Below are positions 48,601-56,943 of a stretch of DNA of 64,000 nucleotides, in pieces. The notes under the pieces are model-generated. The model was not told where the DNA came from. It saw nothing but the letters and a program-made list of their open reading frames with translations, and made no database searches. Positions within the stretch are counted from its first letter, which is position 1; each line of letters begins with the position of its first letter. A program made the position numbers and the translations under genes. This DNA comes from Macrocystis pyrifera (lineage: Eukaryota > Sar > Phaeophyceae > Laminariales > Laminariaceae): positions 7,835,023 through 7,899,022 of the forward strand of contig JASSKH010000024.1 in the NCBI GenBank assembly GCA_031763025.1. Direction: 5' to 3'.

Positions 48601-51600
48601 AACGCCGTACATGAACCCTCCTATCAAACCGAGGTATGCACGTGCTCTTGCTTGCTTGCTTGCTCACTCACCCGAACAGTCGGTAGGCGAAAGGCGTGAA
48701 GTCGAGGTCACAGTGAGTCAGCAGCTCTCGAATGTTAACCTGGAGGTCACGAAACAGCACAGCAGAGAGAGCACAATGTCTGTGACGGTGGGTGCGACAA
48801 ACGTGACAACACCAGAGTTCGCACGCGATGTTACCGGGGAACATGATGAAAATCGACGAGCAGTGGGAATGCTGAACCCTATGCACGACAAAAAAAATAA
48901 AGGCACGTACCGGGGGGGAGAAGGGACGACACCTGTGACCACGGCTTGTCTAGAAGCTTGCTGAGGGTAAAACCTCCTGCGAGTTATAGGCTGGAAAGTA
49001 AAAGGGATGATTAAAAAAAAAAAAAAAAAAAATGGTATTCAGAACCTATTAATAACATAGTGTCTGAACATACAGTATAGGGGGATACCTCCGATTCTTG
49101 GGTCCATCGTGGATTCTGAAATACTATAGCCCCCCCGTAGTATGTACCTGGTATGTATTATTTCGGGCGAACATACAGCAGTTAGGGTCAGGCGCCCCGT
49201 GCTAAGAAACAAACGTCATTTCTGTTTGTCCAGGCACAAGGTCTTGTTTTGTTTTGCGACGTTGATCCAATAACTCTGTTGCATAAGGATGTAGAGTGGG
49301 TCCCATTGTTTGTTGAGTTGTGCTTCTTGACCCAAAATTTTAACATTACGGGGGACCATAGTAAACAGGACCAAATATTTGCAGTAAAAGTAGGTAAACA
49401 TATTGTAGGGTTTTGCGTTTATGTTATGGTAGCCCCTATCTCGGACTTGTTGTTGTCTGATTCGCAATGTCCACGTGTAGTCGGCGACCGCCTTACAGGT
49501 TAGAGGTGTGGGAGTGGGTTGTATAGTGCCGCATTTTCGATCCGTTCTCCGAATTCTCCGGATTGTTTTGTGCTTACCTGAGTTTTCCATGAATCTGCAT
49601 ATACGACCCTTCAGGGTGGGCTAGTGTTATGGTATCCCCTCTCCCCTGTTGCAGCGTTATGGATTGTAGCAATCGTCCCCTCATCATACATGGCAGGCGT
49701 TGTCGCCTGCTTTTTGATGAGCGCCTCGCCCCTTCATTCAGAAGACATCTGGCGAGGCCAACAGCAACTATTAATAATACAAGAGCTTATACCATCGTCA
49801 AGCACTTCGTGTGAGTGACCAGAACAGAGCCAAAGGCATCAACCTGCTAGCAGTAGTCAGTCCCTAGGTCCATACTGCCCTTGCGCTTAACATTTATCGT
49901 AGGTCCTATTTACTATGGTCCCTCGTAAGTAGTGTTCGTGCGGGTCTCGAGCCTATTTTGATGTATCACAGCTGCGGGCTCCCACTGCTGAGCTGTGGTA
50001 ATCAGAAGAACCAAGTACGACGTGTACACACACATGGAGAGATATATCGTGTTTGGCTCCGTTGTGGGTTCTGATTAGTATTAGGGGATCATAGTAAATA
50101 GGACCTACGGTACAAACAAAAACCTATATATTTTCCTTTTTTCTACCAACAATATTTGGTCCTATTTACCATGGTCCCCCGTAATGTGTAGCGTACGTCC
50201 CTAAAAACACACGTTCTCCAGGTATTGTTATGATACTGCTTCACGAAGCGGGTAGGTCCATCAGCGTACAGCCGTATATACGGTGCCGACGCCCCAAAGA
50301 TCCCGCCGTTCAGAGGGGGGAAGAGTGTTATAAGGATTGCCCTGGGCTGGGCTGGGTAATCCTGATCACCATTACTATGCCCCCTCGTAATTGCATTAAT
50401 AGCTCACGGTACTACAGCGCTGTACTACAGTATGTAGTATGAGTACGTTCGTAGCGCCACCAATGTTTCACACCGTGGACAGATCATTGGCTCCGCTTCA
50501 TATGATCTAGATATTTCATGGCAGATAGATAGATGTATTCCTGATCTGTACGGATCTATCTACTACTGCTGTAGCTCATCATTTTGCCGGGTGGGAGTCG
50601 CACAACCTGCATGGTCTACGTACAGCAGTGGGACATGTTTCCCAGGGTGTGGATCTGTATCACAGCAGTAGTACGTGTCCCGTACACAACAGTTTTTGCG
50701 CAACAGCATATAATGGCAGGCTATCTAGTTGGGATCTATATGGATCTCGTTCACAGCAGTACGTGTCCCGTACACAACAGTGTCTGCGCAATAGGATATA
50801 ACGGCAGGTTATATATTAATAGTTGGGATCTAGGTGGCCTAGATCGCGATCTGCCCGATGCGTCCAATCTATCCAGTGTTTGAGTGCGGGGTACTCCACA
50901 TGCTTGAGGAATTCGAGCATCTTGCACCGGGTGCGTACAGCAGTATAATACGGATGGACGAACACAAGAAGATGCATCGCTACTGTACGAAGGAAGGCAT
51001 GTGTACTGGTATGTGCATACGGATGGACGATGCGGATGGACGATTACAGTATCTTACAACAAGAAAGACAAGAAGATGTCGCTGCTGTGTGTCTCATCGG
51101 TGCAGTCTGACATACATATGTACCAGGTACCAGTATGAAATGATGCCAGAAGTTGCGCACCGAAAATAAGCTTTTGCCTTCCACATGGCATCTCGCTTGA
51201 AGGAGGGCGATTGGAAACCCTTGTGAGTGTGGGCGTTTTGAAGAGCAGTACACTACGAATGCTCGTACTCGTACGTATTGCGGGGGGGTATATATGGTAA
51301 TCAGAACCCACGAGGGACCCCAAAACATGCACCCCTCTGCATCTCCAACACACCGCATTTGGTTCCGATTGCTCTGTTCCCTCGTGAAAGAACATATTAA
51401 TACGGACGTGCAGTACCAACGGCAGTATTACGGGGGATCATAATAAATAGGACCAAATATTGTTAGAAAAAATAGCGAACTATATAGGTTTGTGTCTGTA
51501 CCGTAGGTCCTATTTACTATGGTTCCCCGAAATAGTATATTTCTCGTGCATCGATCGCTCATACATTCTTATACCACGTGATGTGGTGGGTGAGCGAGTT

Positions 51601-51987
51601 TCTTGGAGCGCGTACAGAGCACAGCAGTAGTACCTGGTGTATATATATGCGCATTTCTAATGCATCGGTCGCTATTCTTATACTATTGCTGTCTGGCTTT
51701 TAAGCTCAGTGGTCATGTGCACATCTACAGTAGCACTGCTTTGCCTTTGTCGTGAACTCAGGCTCGCATGTATACCAACGGCTTCGGCGTCAACCTACCA
51801 GCCGGTGCCGCGCGACACGCACTCTCTCTCTCACCGTTCGGCCGCCATCCTTATCGATCTTGCCAAACTCCACCCAAAGCTTCTTCAGCTCCTTCTCCTT
51901 CAAGTGCACCGAAGCGAACATGTCGCGGTACCCATGGATGCCGCGTTTGAAGTCGTCCTTCTTGAATGTCGAGGGCCTATGCCCCAT
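38703..51987 (-). CDS. Calcineurin-B-like EF-hand calcium-binding protein, 7 exons, complete
   Basis: Exons 51835-51987, 48672-48739, 47463-47538, 44754-44819, 42543-42633, 41330-41450 and 38703-38745 join in phase into 205 residues, a usual size for this family. It begins MGHRPSTFKKDD (Met-Gly, a possible N-myristoylation site). Hand 1 is degenerate (KIDKDGGRTVNIREL), hand 2 is canonical (DEDNSGEIDFRE), and hand 3 is canonical (DRDHSGQIEASE). A C-terminal LLGPSDYLPPKVAPNL segment and SFEAF follow. It should act as a cytosolic or membrane-tethered Ca2+ sensor; the partner is unknown. The last exon is the weakest. Thirteen kilobases of introns carry repeats between exons of 43 to 153 bases. 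Confidence 0.8.
38876..38978. repeat. ATC trinucleotide run
   Basis: About 100 bases of atcatcatc with a few substitutions. Confidence 0.92.
39052..39157. mobile_element. Family 1 MITE
   Basis: Ends ttacggaggaccatagtaaa and tactctggtcctccgtaa: compensating changes in both arms, TA flanks. Confidence 0.88.
39530..39895. repeat. Duplicated ~110-base segment
   Basis: cgatacgtagaatgtatcga ... cgtttggcaatatatcgtga occurs at about 39594-39640 and again at 39829-39880; the region around catatcgtatcgaaagtttc occurs at 39563 and 39695. A 19-base A run interrupts at 39803. Confidence 0.65.
40020..40590. repeat. Array of exon 6 donor-junction copies
   Basis: About seven diverged units of 85-110 bases, each with tacctgaaagcctcgaacga plus cacatgtcccctgtccccg. 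This is the same junction as the real EF-hand exon 6 donor at 41324-41345. Confidence 0.75.
40600..41101 (+). mobile_element. Long C-tailed element (type A), copy 2
   Basis: ggttgggttggcgtaggttg ... ctgtctctggaagtggccac ... gcatgagatcgagtac then C-rich. It splits the array of splice-junction copies. A second end copy follows at 41128-41277. Confidence 0.8.
41128..41277 (+). mobile_element. Duplicated 3' end of type A element
   Basis: ggtgcaagtaatgtgtgcct ... gcatgagatcgagtacatat then C-rich. A tandem partial copy of the preceding element. Confidence 0.65.
41330..41450 (-). CDS. EF-hand gene exon 6
   Basis: 39 codons with split codons at both ends, from tattccag|GG to TTTCAG|gtgagg. Encodes LLGPSDYLPPKVAPNLKFGE, a Gly/Ala run, and ISLSFEAF. 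The last ~9 codons plus donor are repeated about seven times downstream in the intron. Confidence 0.75.
41476..41540. repeat. GATCA pentanucleotide run
   Basis: gatcagatcagatcagatca units over about 60 bases; in the intron upstream of EF-hand exon 6. Confidence 0.8.
41588..41632. repeat. TTA trinucleotide run
   Basis: (TTA)15. Confidence 0.95.
42543..42633 (-). CDS. EF-hand gene exon 5 (EF-hand 3, second half)
   Basis: 30 codons plus one base from ttttcag|GCA to ATCAAAG|gtcggt: ASEVETMLREFYGEQFSTSP then NAILTLKRIK. It completes the third hand with the exiting helix. Confidence 0.85.
43186..43291. mobile_element. Family 1 MITE
   Basis: gtgacgggggtccatagtaa ... tactatggtcccccgtaat; interior inverted. 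Confidence 0.85.
43729..43833. mobile_element. Family 1 MITE
   Basis: Left arm diverged (ttgcgcgggaccatagtaaa), right arm intact. Confidence 0.82.
43937..44041. mobile_element. Family 1 MITE
   Basis: Complete TIRs with TA flanks, 103 bases from the previous copy. Confidence 0.88.
44470..44740. repeat. AGCGGAGCAAG minisatellite at exon 4 donor
   Basis: Units of cggagcaagtcggagcacag with periods of 10 and 20 over 270 bases, ending about ten bases from the EF-hand exon 4 donor. Confidence 0.88.
44754..44819 (-). CDS. EF-hand gene exon 4 (EF-hand 3, first half)
   Basis: 22 codons from ggcag|GAC to ATCGAG|gtcagt: DYDSLTRFSFDLFDRDHSGQ then IE. The loop continues into exon 5. A GC-rich minisatellite begins about ten bases past the donor. 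Confidence 0.88.
44905..45460 (-). mobile_element. Long C-tailed element (type A), copy 3, minus
   Basis: On the minus strand from ggttgtcggcggttggtaac to gcatgatatcgagtac followed by about 30 C. Includes tgtctctggaagtggctaca. Confidence 0.8.
45464..45700 (-). mobile_element. Type B C-tailed element with large G tracts
   Basis: A G run then gcgtactcatttgttgattg ... catccctttcgagacggagc, then broken G tracts 45566-45621 and 45667-45717. Between them is tttcgacgaaagaaatttcc, related to the sequence beside 44840-44880. Confidence 0.75.
45907..46011. mobile_element. Family 1 MITE
   Basis: ttacgggggatcatagtata ... tactatggtcccccgtaat. Confidence 0.85.
46330..46683 (-). mobile_element. tRNA-headed SINE, most complete copy
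   Basis: On the minus strand: tRNA-like head from about 46683 (tggcttggtaggtgatcc A-box-like, gggttcaagtctc B-box-like, with cctgtcaag where an anticodon would lie). Body follows (gaaagcgcgagagcgtgag, cgacgagcagtgggaatgct, gtgaccacggcttgtccaga) and an A-rich tail at about 46335-46360. Relatives at 52836, 48770 and 37355. Confidence 0.75.
46680..46880. repeat. cttcaacgtt...attggac repeat family
   Basis: Segments gcttcaacgttgggcactca and gcctattggactgcagtagc recur at 46185-46340, 46685-46860, 47005-47060 and 41730-41890. Order and ends are unclear. Confidence 0.5.
47140..47245 (-). mobile_element. tRNA-like short element piece
   Basis: Minus strand: ggattaccctgggatgggta ... taccttcacatttggcgtcg, related to 29505-29600. 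Confidence 0.5.
47283..47395. repeat. Degenerate telomere-like array
   Basis: About ten units of ggttagg/attagggttagg and attcgggtt over 110 bases. Interstitial, just left of EF-hand exon 3. Confidence 0.8.
47463..47538 (-). CDS. EF-hand gene exon 3 (EF-hand 2)
   Basis: 25 codons from accag|G to ACCATG|gtaagt. FDEDNSGEIDFREFV is a canonical 12-residue loop with D-x-D-x-S-G and a terminal Glu. Followed by LTTWNCCTM. Confidence 0.88.
47806..47914. mobile_element. Family 1 MITE
   Basis: ttacgggggttcatggttaa ... tactatggtctcccgtaat; interior inverted. Confidence 0.85.
48068..48152. mobile_element. Family 2 hairpin MITE
   Basis: tacggctctggccggaaaaa ... gattttcgcccagagtgcta. A partial relative lies at 47945-47980. 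Confidence 0.65.
48672..48739 (-). CDS. EF-hand gene exon 2
   Basis: 22 codons, VNIRELLTHCDLDFTPFAYR then LF, from ctccag|GTT to TTCGG|gtgagt. It is the exiting helix of hand 1 and entering helix of hand 2; GG plus G of exon 3 makes Gly. Confidence 0.8.
48770..49033 (+). mobile_element. SINE copy with poly(A) tail
   Basis: gaaaatcgacgagcagtggg ... gacacctgtgaccacggctt ... ctggaaagtaaaagggatga then about 20 A (49012-49033). 5' end unclear. Confidence 0.75.
49346..49928. mobile_element. Family 1 MITE split by ~460 bp
   Basis: Left part 49346-49430 and right part about 49894-49928 are complementary halves. The sequence between matches no family recognised here. Confidence 0.6.
50080..50184. 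mobile_element. Family 1 MITE
   Basis: attaggggatcatagtaaat ... taccatggtcccccgtaat; left end slightly degraded. Confidence 0.82.
50243..50360 (+). mobile_element. tRNA-like short element piece
   Basis: gaagcgggtaggtccatcag ... cgccccaaagatcccgccgt ... gattgccctgggctggg: closely related to 29785-29890. Confidence 0.6.
50645..50840. repeat. Tandem duplication, ~100-base unit
   Basis: cagtacgtgtcccgtacaca ... ttgcgcaacagcatataatggcaggctat appears at about 50661-50735 and again, as ctgcgcaataggatataacggcag, at 50756-50830. Confidence 0.75.
51428..51532. mobile_element. Family 1 MITE
   Basis: ttacgggggatcataataaa ... tactatggttccccgaaat. Confidence 0.82.
51835..51987 (-). CDS. EF-hand gene exon 1 (start codon)
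   Basis: 51 codons from ATG to CGAACG|gtgaga. MGHRPSTFKKDDFKRGIHGY then MFAS and ELKKLWVEFGKIDKDGGRT: the entering helix and loop of a degenerate first EF-hand. The Met-Gly start and the 205-residue total favour this ATG, although the frame is open upstream. Confidence 0.78.
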
Positions 51988-52835
51988 CAGGCCTCCGGAG
52001 ACGGAGCAGCCGCCACCCCCCCCCTGCCCTCGTCAAATTAACTGCGCGTGCCTCTCGCCAGCAAGCTCTACGTAGCCTGGGAGCAATACTACTTCACGCG
52101 CCCCGAGAAAACAACCTCAGGGCTTTTGGAGACGTCGCTTGAGACGCACGTAACTCGTACCGTATTCTCTTCCAGTCGCGAGATCTTGCGTTGTTGCTGT
52201 CACACCGGCCTCGTCAACCAGCACGTAGTGTACCTCCGTACGTACCAAGTGTCTCGCCAATAACCTCGATCCTGGCTATGGTGCCAGGCCGAACGGACTT
52301 GCCCACGCCACACGTGACACAACACAGCCTGCCGCGACACGACGCGGCTCGTTTTTACGATGCGTGTTTACGCCGCACAGGGAGGAGGAGTGTGCTACTT
52401 GTAGTTTTAGCTTTATGCACGGCACGGAGAAGGTCGTCGGTCGTCGATGGGCTGCAGGATACATATAGTACGTACGCCTTGAATACGAGATAGGCAAGAG
52501 GAGGCGGGTCGCTCAACCACTCCACCGACAAACACCGTCGAACAACGCGGCTACGTACCTCGCGCACCTCGGGCCGCTGCTGTGCGTGTGCAATCAATCA
52601 CCGAGCAAGACACTCTCTCGCGCGCGTGCGGTACGCGGGCAAACTGTATGAGTACGAGGAGACCAGGGGATCTCAATATTTGTTCGACGGGGAACAAAAA
52701 ATTACCCAAAAATGACCAACCGAAAAACGTTTCAGATTATTTCTTTAAGAAAATCGTATCCTACGGTCCTATGTACACGTAGTAGCTGGTACGCACGTAC
52801 TCGTACGTAGAGGGGGGGGGGATGACGATAGCGAT

Positions 52836-53075
52836 CTTTTTTTTTTCTTTTCTTTTTTTTATCCATCACTTTTATTTCCCAGCCCACTCGTAGGAGGTTT
52901 TACCCTCGACGATCTTCTGGACAAGCCATGGTCACAGGTGTCGTCCCTTCTCCCCCCCGGTACGTGCCTTTTTTTGTCGCGCATAGGGTTCAGCATTCCC
53001 ACTGCTCGTCGATTTTCATCGAATGTAGCCAACTCACGCTTTCGCGCTTTCCGCTTATCAATTTTTTATGCAAGA
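52836..53075 (-). mobile_element. SINE copy, 5'-truncated
   Basis: Minus strand from about 53075 (gcataaaaaattgataagcg) to an A/G-rich tail at 52838-52860. Body is very close to 46330-46580. Lacks the tRNA-like head. Confidence 0.75.
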
Positions 53076-53079
53076 AAAC

Positions 53080-54161
53080 TGAGCGGAAAGGACGGAGGCA
53101 CTAGAACCACTACCAGGTATATCGTAACCTCTGGATCCATCGATTGATCGGCGATGGCACATATCTACACTGCTGATTGATATCGTTCGTACGTTATGTA
53201 TGCGGGCGCATGGCTCGGACGAATGTAGGGGTTGTATGAATTGTAGGAGTTCAGGGAGTCCCCATGTTACTGCTGTTCTTGTATTTCGCCTACTTACTGC
53301 CATCTGAAAAATGGAAACGCACCAGGTACTTGTAGTACAACATATTATACCAGGTACAATTATAGTGCTGTAAATTGTACGCACAGCACGCATTATACTT
53401 CCAAGTATACCAGGTACGTACGTACATACGTGTTTCACAGCTCTCCCTCCTGCCGGCCTTGCCCACTCTCTTTTCCCGCTTACCCCTTTTTTTGCAGCTT
53501 GAAAGCTCAGTTACCTCCTTTGGCCCATATCGTACCCTGCCACCTCCTGCGGCAAGGACCACGTCCGCTAGAAACAATAAATCTCATATACCCACACCTG
53601 GTACGTGATACTGGTACGAACGTGCCGGTATTTGTTCTGGCCGTCTGTGTGCCCCCTCAATCGTTGGTTTTGCCGCTAAACAACGTCCCGGTCTAATTCC
53701 GGGTCGTTTGGAACTCGAAACGTGAGTTAGAGCAGTCGTAATCACAAGGCCGTACGAGACAAAAAAACGAAGGATGAACCAGGACTCTTCACGGGTCATG
53801 ATTCGGTCCGACCTGACCCTTTGAGGTTAGACCCCACCCATGAACAATTCAGGGGTAAATACCTTCTTCCGGATCCTGTGTCGTTACGTTTTGTTCTTAC
53901 ATTAAAGTCGACTGCACGGTACTACGTACTGTTATGTTGTACTCTTATTGTAGTCGTTGTGTTGTGTGAACTGGTCGTAGAGTGATGGAAAAATATTGTG
54001 TTTGTTTAGACGTCAATTCTCGCACTGTGCGGTCGTGCTATCTCTCCATGCCAAGCGCATCCCGTCTTCTGCTCGCCAGCCCCGTCATGGCCAGGCGGTT
54101 CACCGCGACCGCCTCCATCTCCTCAACGCATTTGACGGGGGCGAGCGTAGGTGCCTCTCAC
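53080..54161. other. No gene recognised
   Basis: Holds a degraded hAT-like piece at 53782-53856 (caggactcttcacgggtcat). Otherwise apparently unique. Confidence 0.35.
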
Positions 54162-54241
54162 CGCGGTTTCGCTTTGCCCCCAAATTCCAAAGTCTTGACT
54201 CGAGCGTCGTACCGCACGTACTGCTTCTCCTCCGTGTATTG
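54162..54241 (-). CDS. Candidate exon, unknown function
   Basis: 26 codons plus two bases from tggtag|CAA to CCGCG|gtgaga: QYTEEKQYVRYDARVKTLEF then GGKAKP. High third-position GC. A separate open frame of 26 codons (MEAVAVNRLAMTGLASRRRD...) lies just downstream at 54038-54118 but is not phase-joinable. Family unknown. Confidence 0.25.
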
Positions 54242-56492
54242 CTACCAGATATATCTCACAAACATGGCGTATCACAAGTAGCCAGAATCTCCCCCTTCTA
54301 CAATGTGGGCGTAAACAATCCCATCTGGAGACATTGAACAACACAGCACAACAATAGCTGGACCGAAATGGGAGGTTGTCGACATCTTGTGGGATTTACT
54401 ACATTGTTCAATGTCTCCACAACAATGTTTCTTCGCCCACATTGTGCGAGGGGGGGCTGCCGGCCATGTGTGATCCTATACCCGCCGATGTTTTGCTGCA
54501 CAACTCACGTACCCGGTATGCATCTGGTATACGTTATGGTCATTGTTCCGGGGAAGCGCGTCCTTTTCCCCAGTTAGTAGAACGTACCACGTATTCAAAG
54601 CCCCCAGGATACGGGTGCTTCATTGGTCAAATAGTGCAGTAGTGGCGTGTGAGTGGGCTACAGTTAGTCCGATTTGTCACGGTTGCTGCTGTCGTCCGTA
54701 GTAGAAGAGTCTCTCTAACAAGAGTAAGCCGTATCTGGCAAACCCCAGCAGCAGTGCCATCGCCTGGACCGCATTTCAGCCATTGATATAGGGCGGCGGC
54801 GGCGGCGGCTGCTACCGCTCGGTGTTGCCTCTAACAAAAGGGAGCTTCACGTGATTCACAGCCAACGGGCGCGTTAACATTTATCGCCCCCGATCTACAC
54901 CGTCTCTTCCGTACGAGCGCAGCCAAAACCCGCTTTCAAGGGTTTTAACCCGTCCTGGGGGCGCGCAACGCCCTACAGAAGGCCGGAGCCCTCCGTCTAC
55001 GGCTTCTGGAGGCCAAGGCTAGGGCAAGGGGGGGTGGAAACCCCAGAGGCGTGCTACGGTAGGGGTTGTACTTTTGAGCCCATACGTTTTTCACGGGCCG
55101 GGGCTTCTCAACTCTCAGACTACCCAATATATTCGGATCCGGCGTGTATTTTACATTATATTTCGTTATACCCCCACGTTCAGTACGCGAAATGTGGTTA
55201 GAAGTTGGGAGTTAAGAATTTCAGGCCTGATATTTCGCTGAATTTAAGAATTTACAATTTACAGCTAAGTATTTGTGCTCAGAGAGACGTGCGCCAGTCT
55301 GAATCCTACCAGGTATGTAACAGCCGTTCAGAATCTATGCTCAACGTTGACAATCACGATAAGCCACGAGCCCCGGACAAAATGAGATATTCTTACCTGC
55401 TGCCGCGTACTGTAGCCTCCACGGGAACGCATATCGGGCTTGCTGTGGCTCATAATTCTCCTCAAAATCGGTTGCTGGGTGAGGAAAGCAGCTCCTCAAG
55501 AGATAAGCCTCATGAGAAATTGAGCGTTGTCCCTACCGTATGGTAGCACGCGTCCCGGCTGCCACTAACTGGTTTAGGTCACTAGCGCGGGCGGCCGTAC
55601 AGACCGTGCACAACGCAGAATAACAAACTGTTGCAAAGCAAAATGAATCTAGGATTTAGGGCAACCAGTCTCGCCCGAGTGGCCTAGAGCCGCTGAACTA
55701 AATTGTCTCTAAAAGTGCTTCCACTACCGTACTTGTATCCGTGGTCCGGAACTACACGGACGAGCATACTTATATATCTGTAGCAGTACCCGTCTGCAAC
55801 GAAGGCACTCTACAGCAATATCATTGTTTACAACAACAGCATTTATACTGCTGCCGTATCGTAATAAGGTACGACTCTCTACAATACCCGCAAGCAACAA
55901 CAACACACCAACCATTTAAAACCAACAACAACATCAACCATTTAAAACACGAGCCTCCAAGAGACACCCCACGCCAACACCACCGTACTAACCGGCTGCG
56001 AACCTTCACGTAAATACACCAACACTCCAACAAGACGCGAAGGAAAAACAAAACAAAAAATCTCGTACGGTACGTAGATGTGTGATACCTCGACCGCGCA
56101 CAACGAACGTTGTTGACACGGTAGCCAAACGTGAGCAAGATGCCTACGAACCATGCTACGGCAGGGGTGCAACTGCAAATTTCTGGCGGCGCCTCGCTTG
56201 AGGAGTTCCACACTTCACCCAAAACTGACTTTCGAAAATAAAGTGTGGGCTCATTATCGCGATGGACAATTCCAGGGCTGACTTTTGATAAATGTGTAGG
56301 CTTAATCCGACGGACAATCCCCTGACCTACGTGCCAACGAAAACTATCGTGTAACACAAAAGAGATTTACACGGGGAATTTTCTCGGTTGAGGGGCTCTC
56401 CGTCGCTCAGAAATATTGCCTCATAAGGCAAAAAAAAAACTGCTACCCCTAATTGCAACCCCTATCGTTGCACGCCTCGGTATTTTCATTTA
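54242..56492. other. No gene recognised
   Basis: Includes a CGG run at 54793-54810, inverted segments around 54300-54430 (acattgttcaatgtctccac and its complement), and a GC-rich block at 54930-55080 that may be a fragment of a degraded mobile element. No supported exon. Confidence 0.35.
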
Positions 56493-56943
56493 TCATCGCG
56501 GCGATGCGGCTGCCGCACTGGCGGCGGCGGCAGTATCTTCAACCCGAAGCAAAACTGTTTCGGCCCCGGCCCCGACGAAGGTGTCGATCCACGCCTCCTG
56601 AGCACAGCTGAGGTCGTCCCCAGGTCCCTTAACCTCGACCCACTTGCAGAACGCCCCCCCCGCTGCCACCTCTCCCGTGCCTCTACCGCTGTCGTGTATA
56701 TTTACGACCGATGCGGTGGGGAGCGAGGGCTCGGCATCAACATCTACCACAACCGCGTTCATCCCCGGCGCGGCTCCGCCCTTGCGTCCTTGGGCAAGCG
56801 AAGAACCGGCGGGTTCGGCGGATCCGGTGGGCCCAGTGGGAACGCTGAGGGCAGCGGAGTCAGCGGCACTAGCGGCGTCTTTACGCCAGAGAAAGAGATC
56901 GGGCAACCCGTGCCTCCACGCCCAGTAGTTCGAGGAGAGGTTC
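56493..56943 (-). CDS. FAN1: FAN1 last exon (VRR-NUC)
   Basis: 150 codons including TGA, from ccaccag|G. NLSSNYWAWRHGLPDLFLWR, a ~60-residue Ser/Pro/Ala insert, then FCKWVEVKGPGDDLSCAQEA and WIDTFVGAGAETVLLRVED. Asp of GLPD and Glu/Lys of EVK are the expected PD-(D/E)xK residues. The insertion between them is long for the family. The C-terminus is Ala-rich. Confidence 0.92.

Noticed and set aside
54930-55080. A LINE or other retroelement fragment
   Set aside because: GC-rich with a vaguely familiar look, but no motif could be read with confidence.
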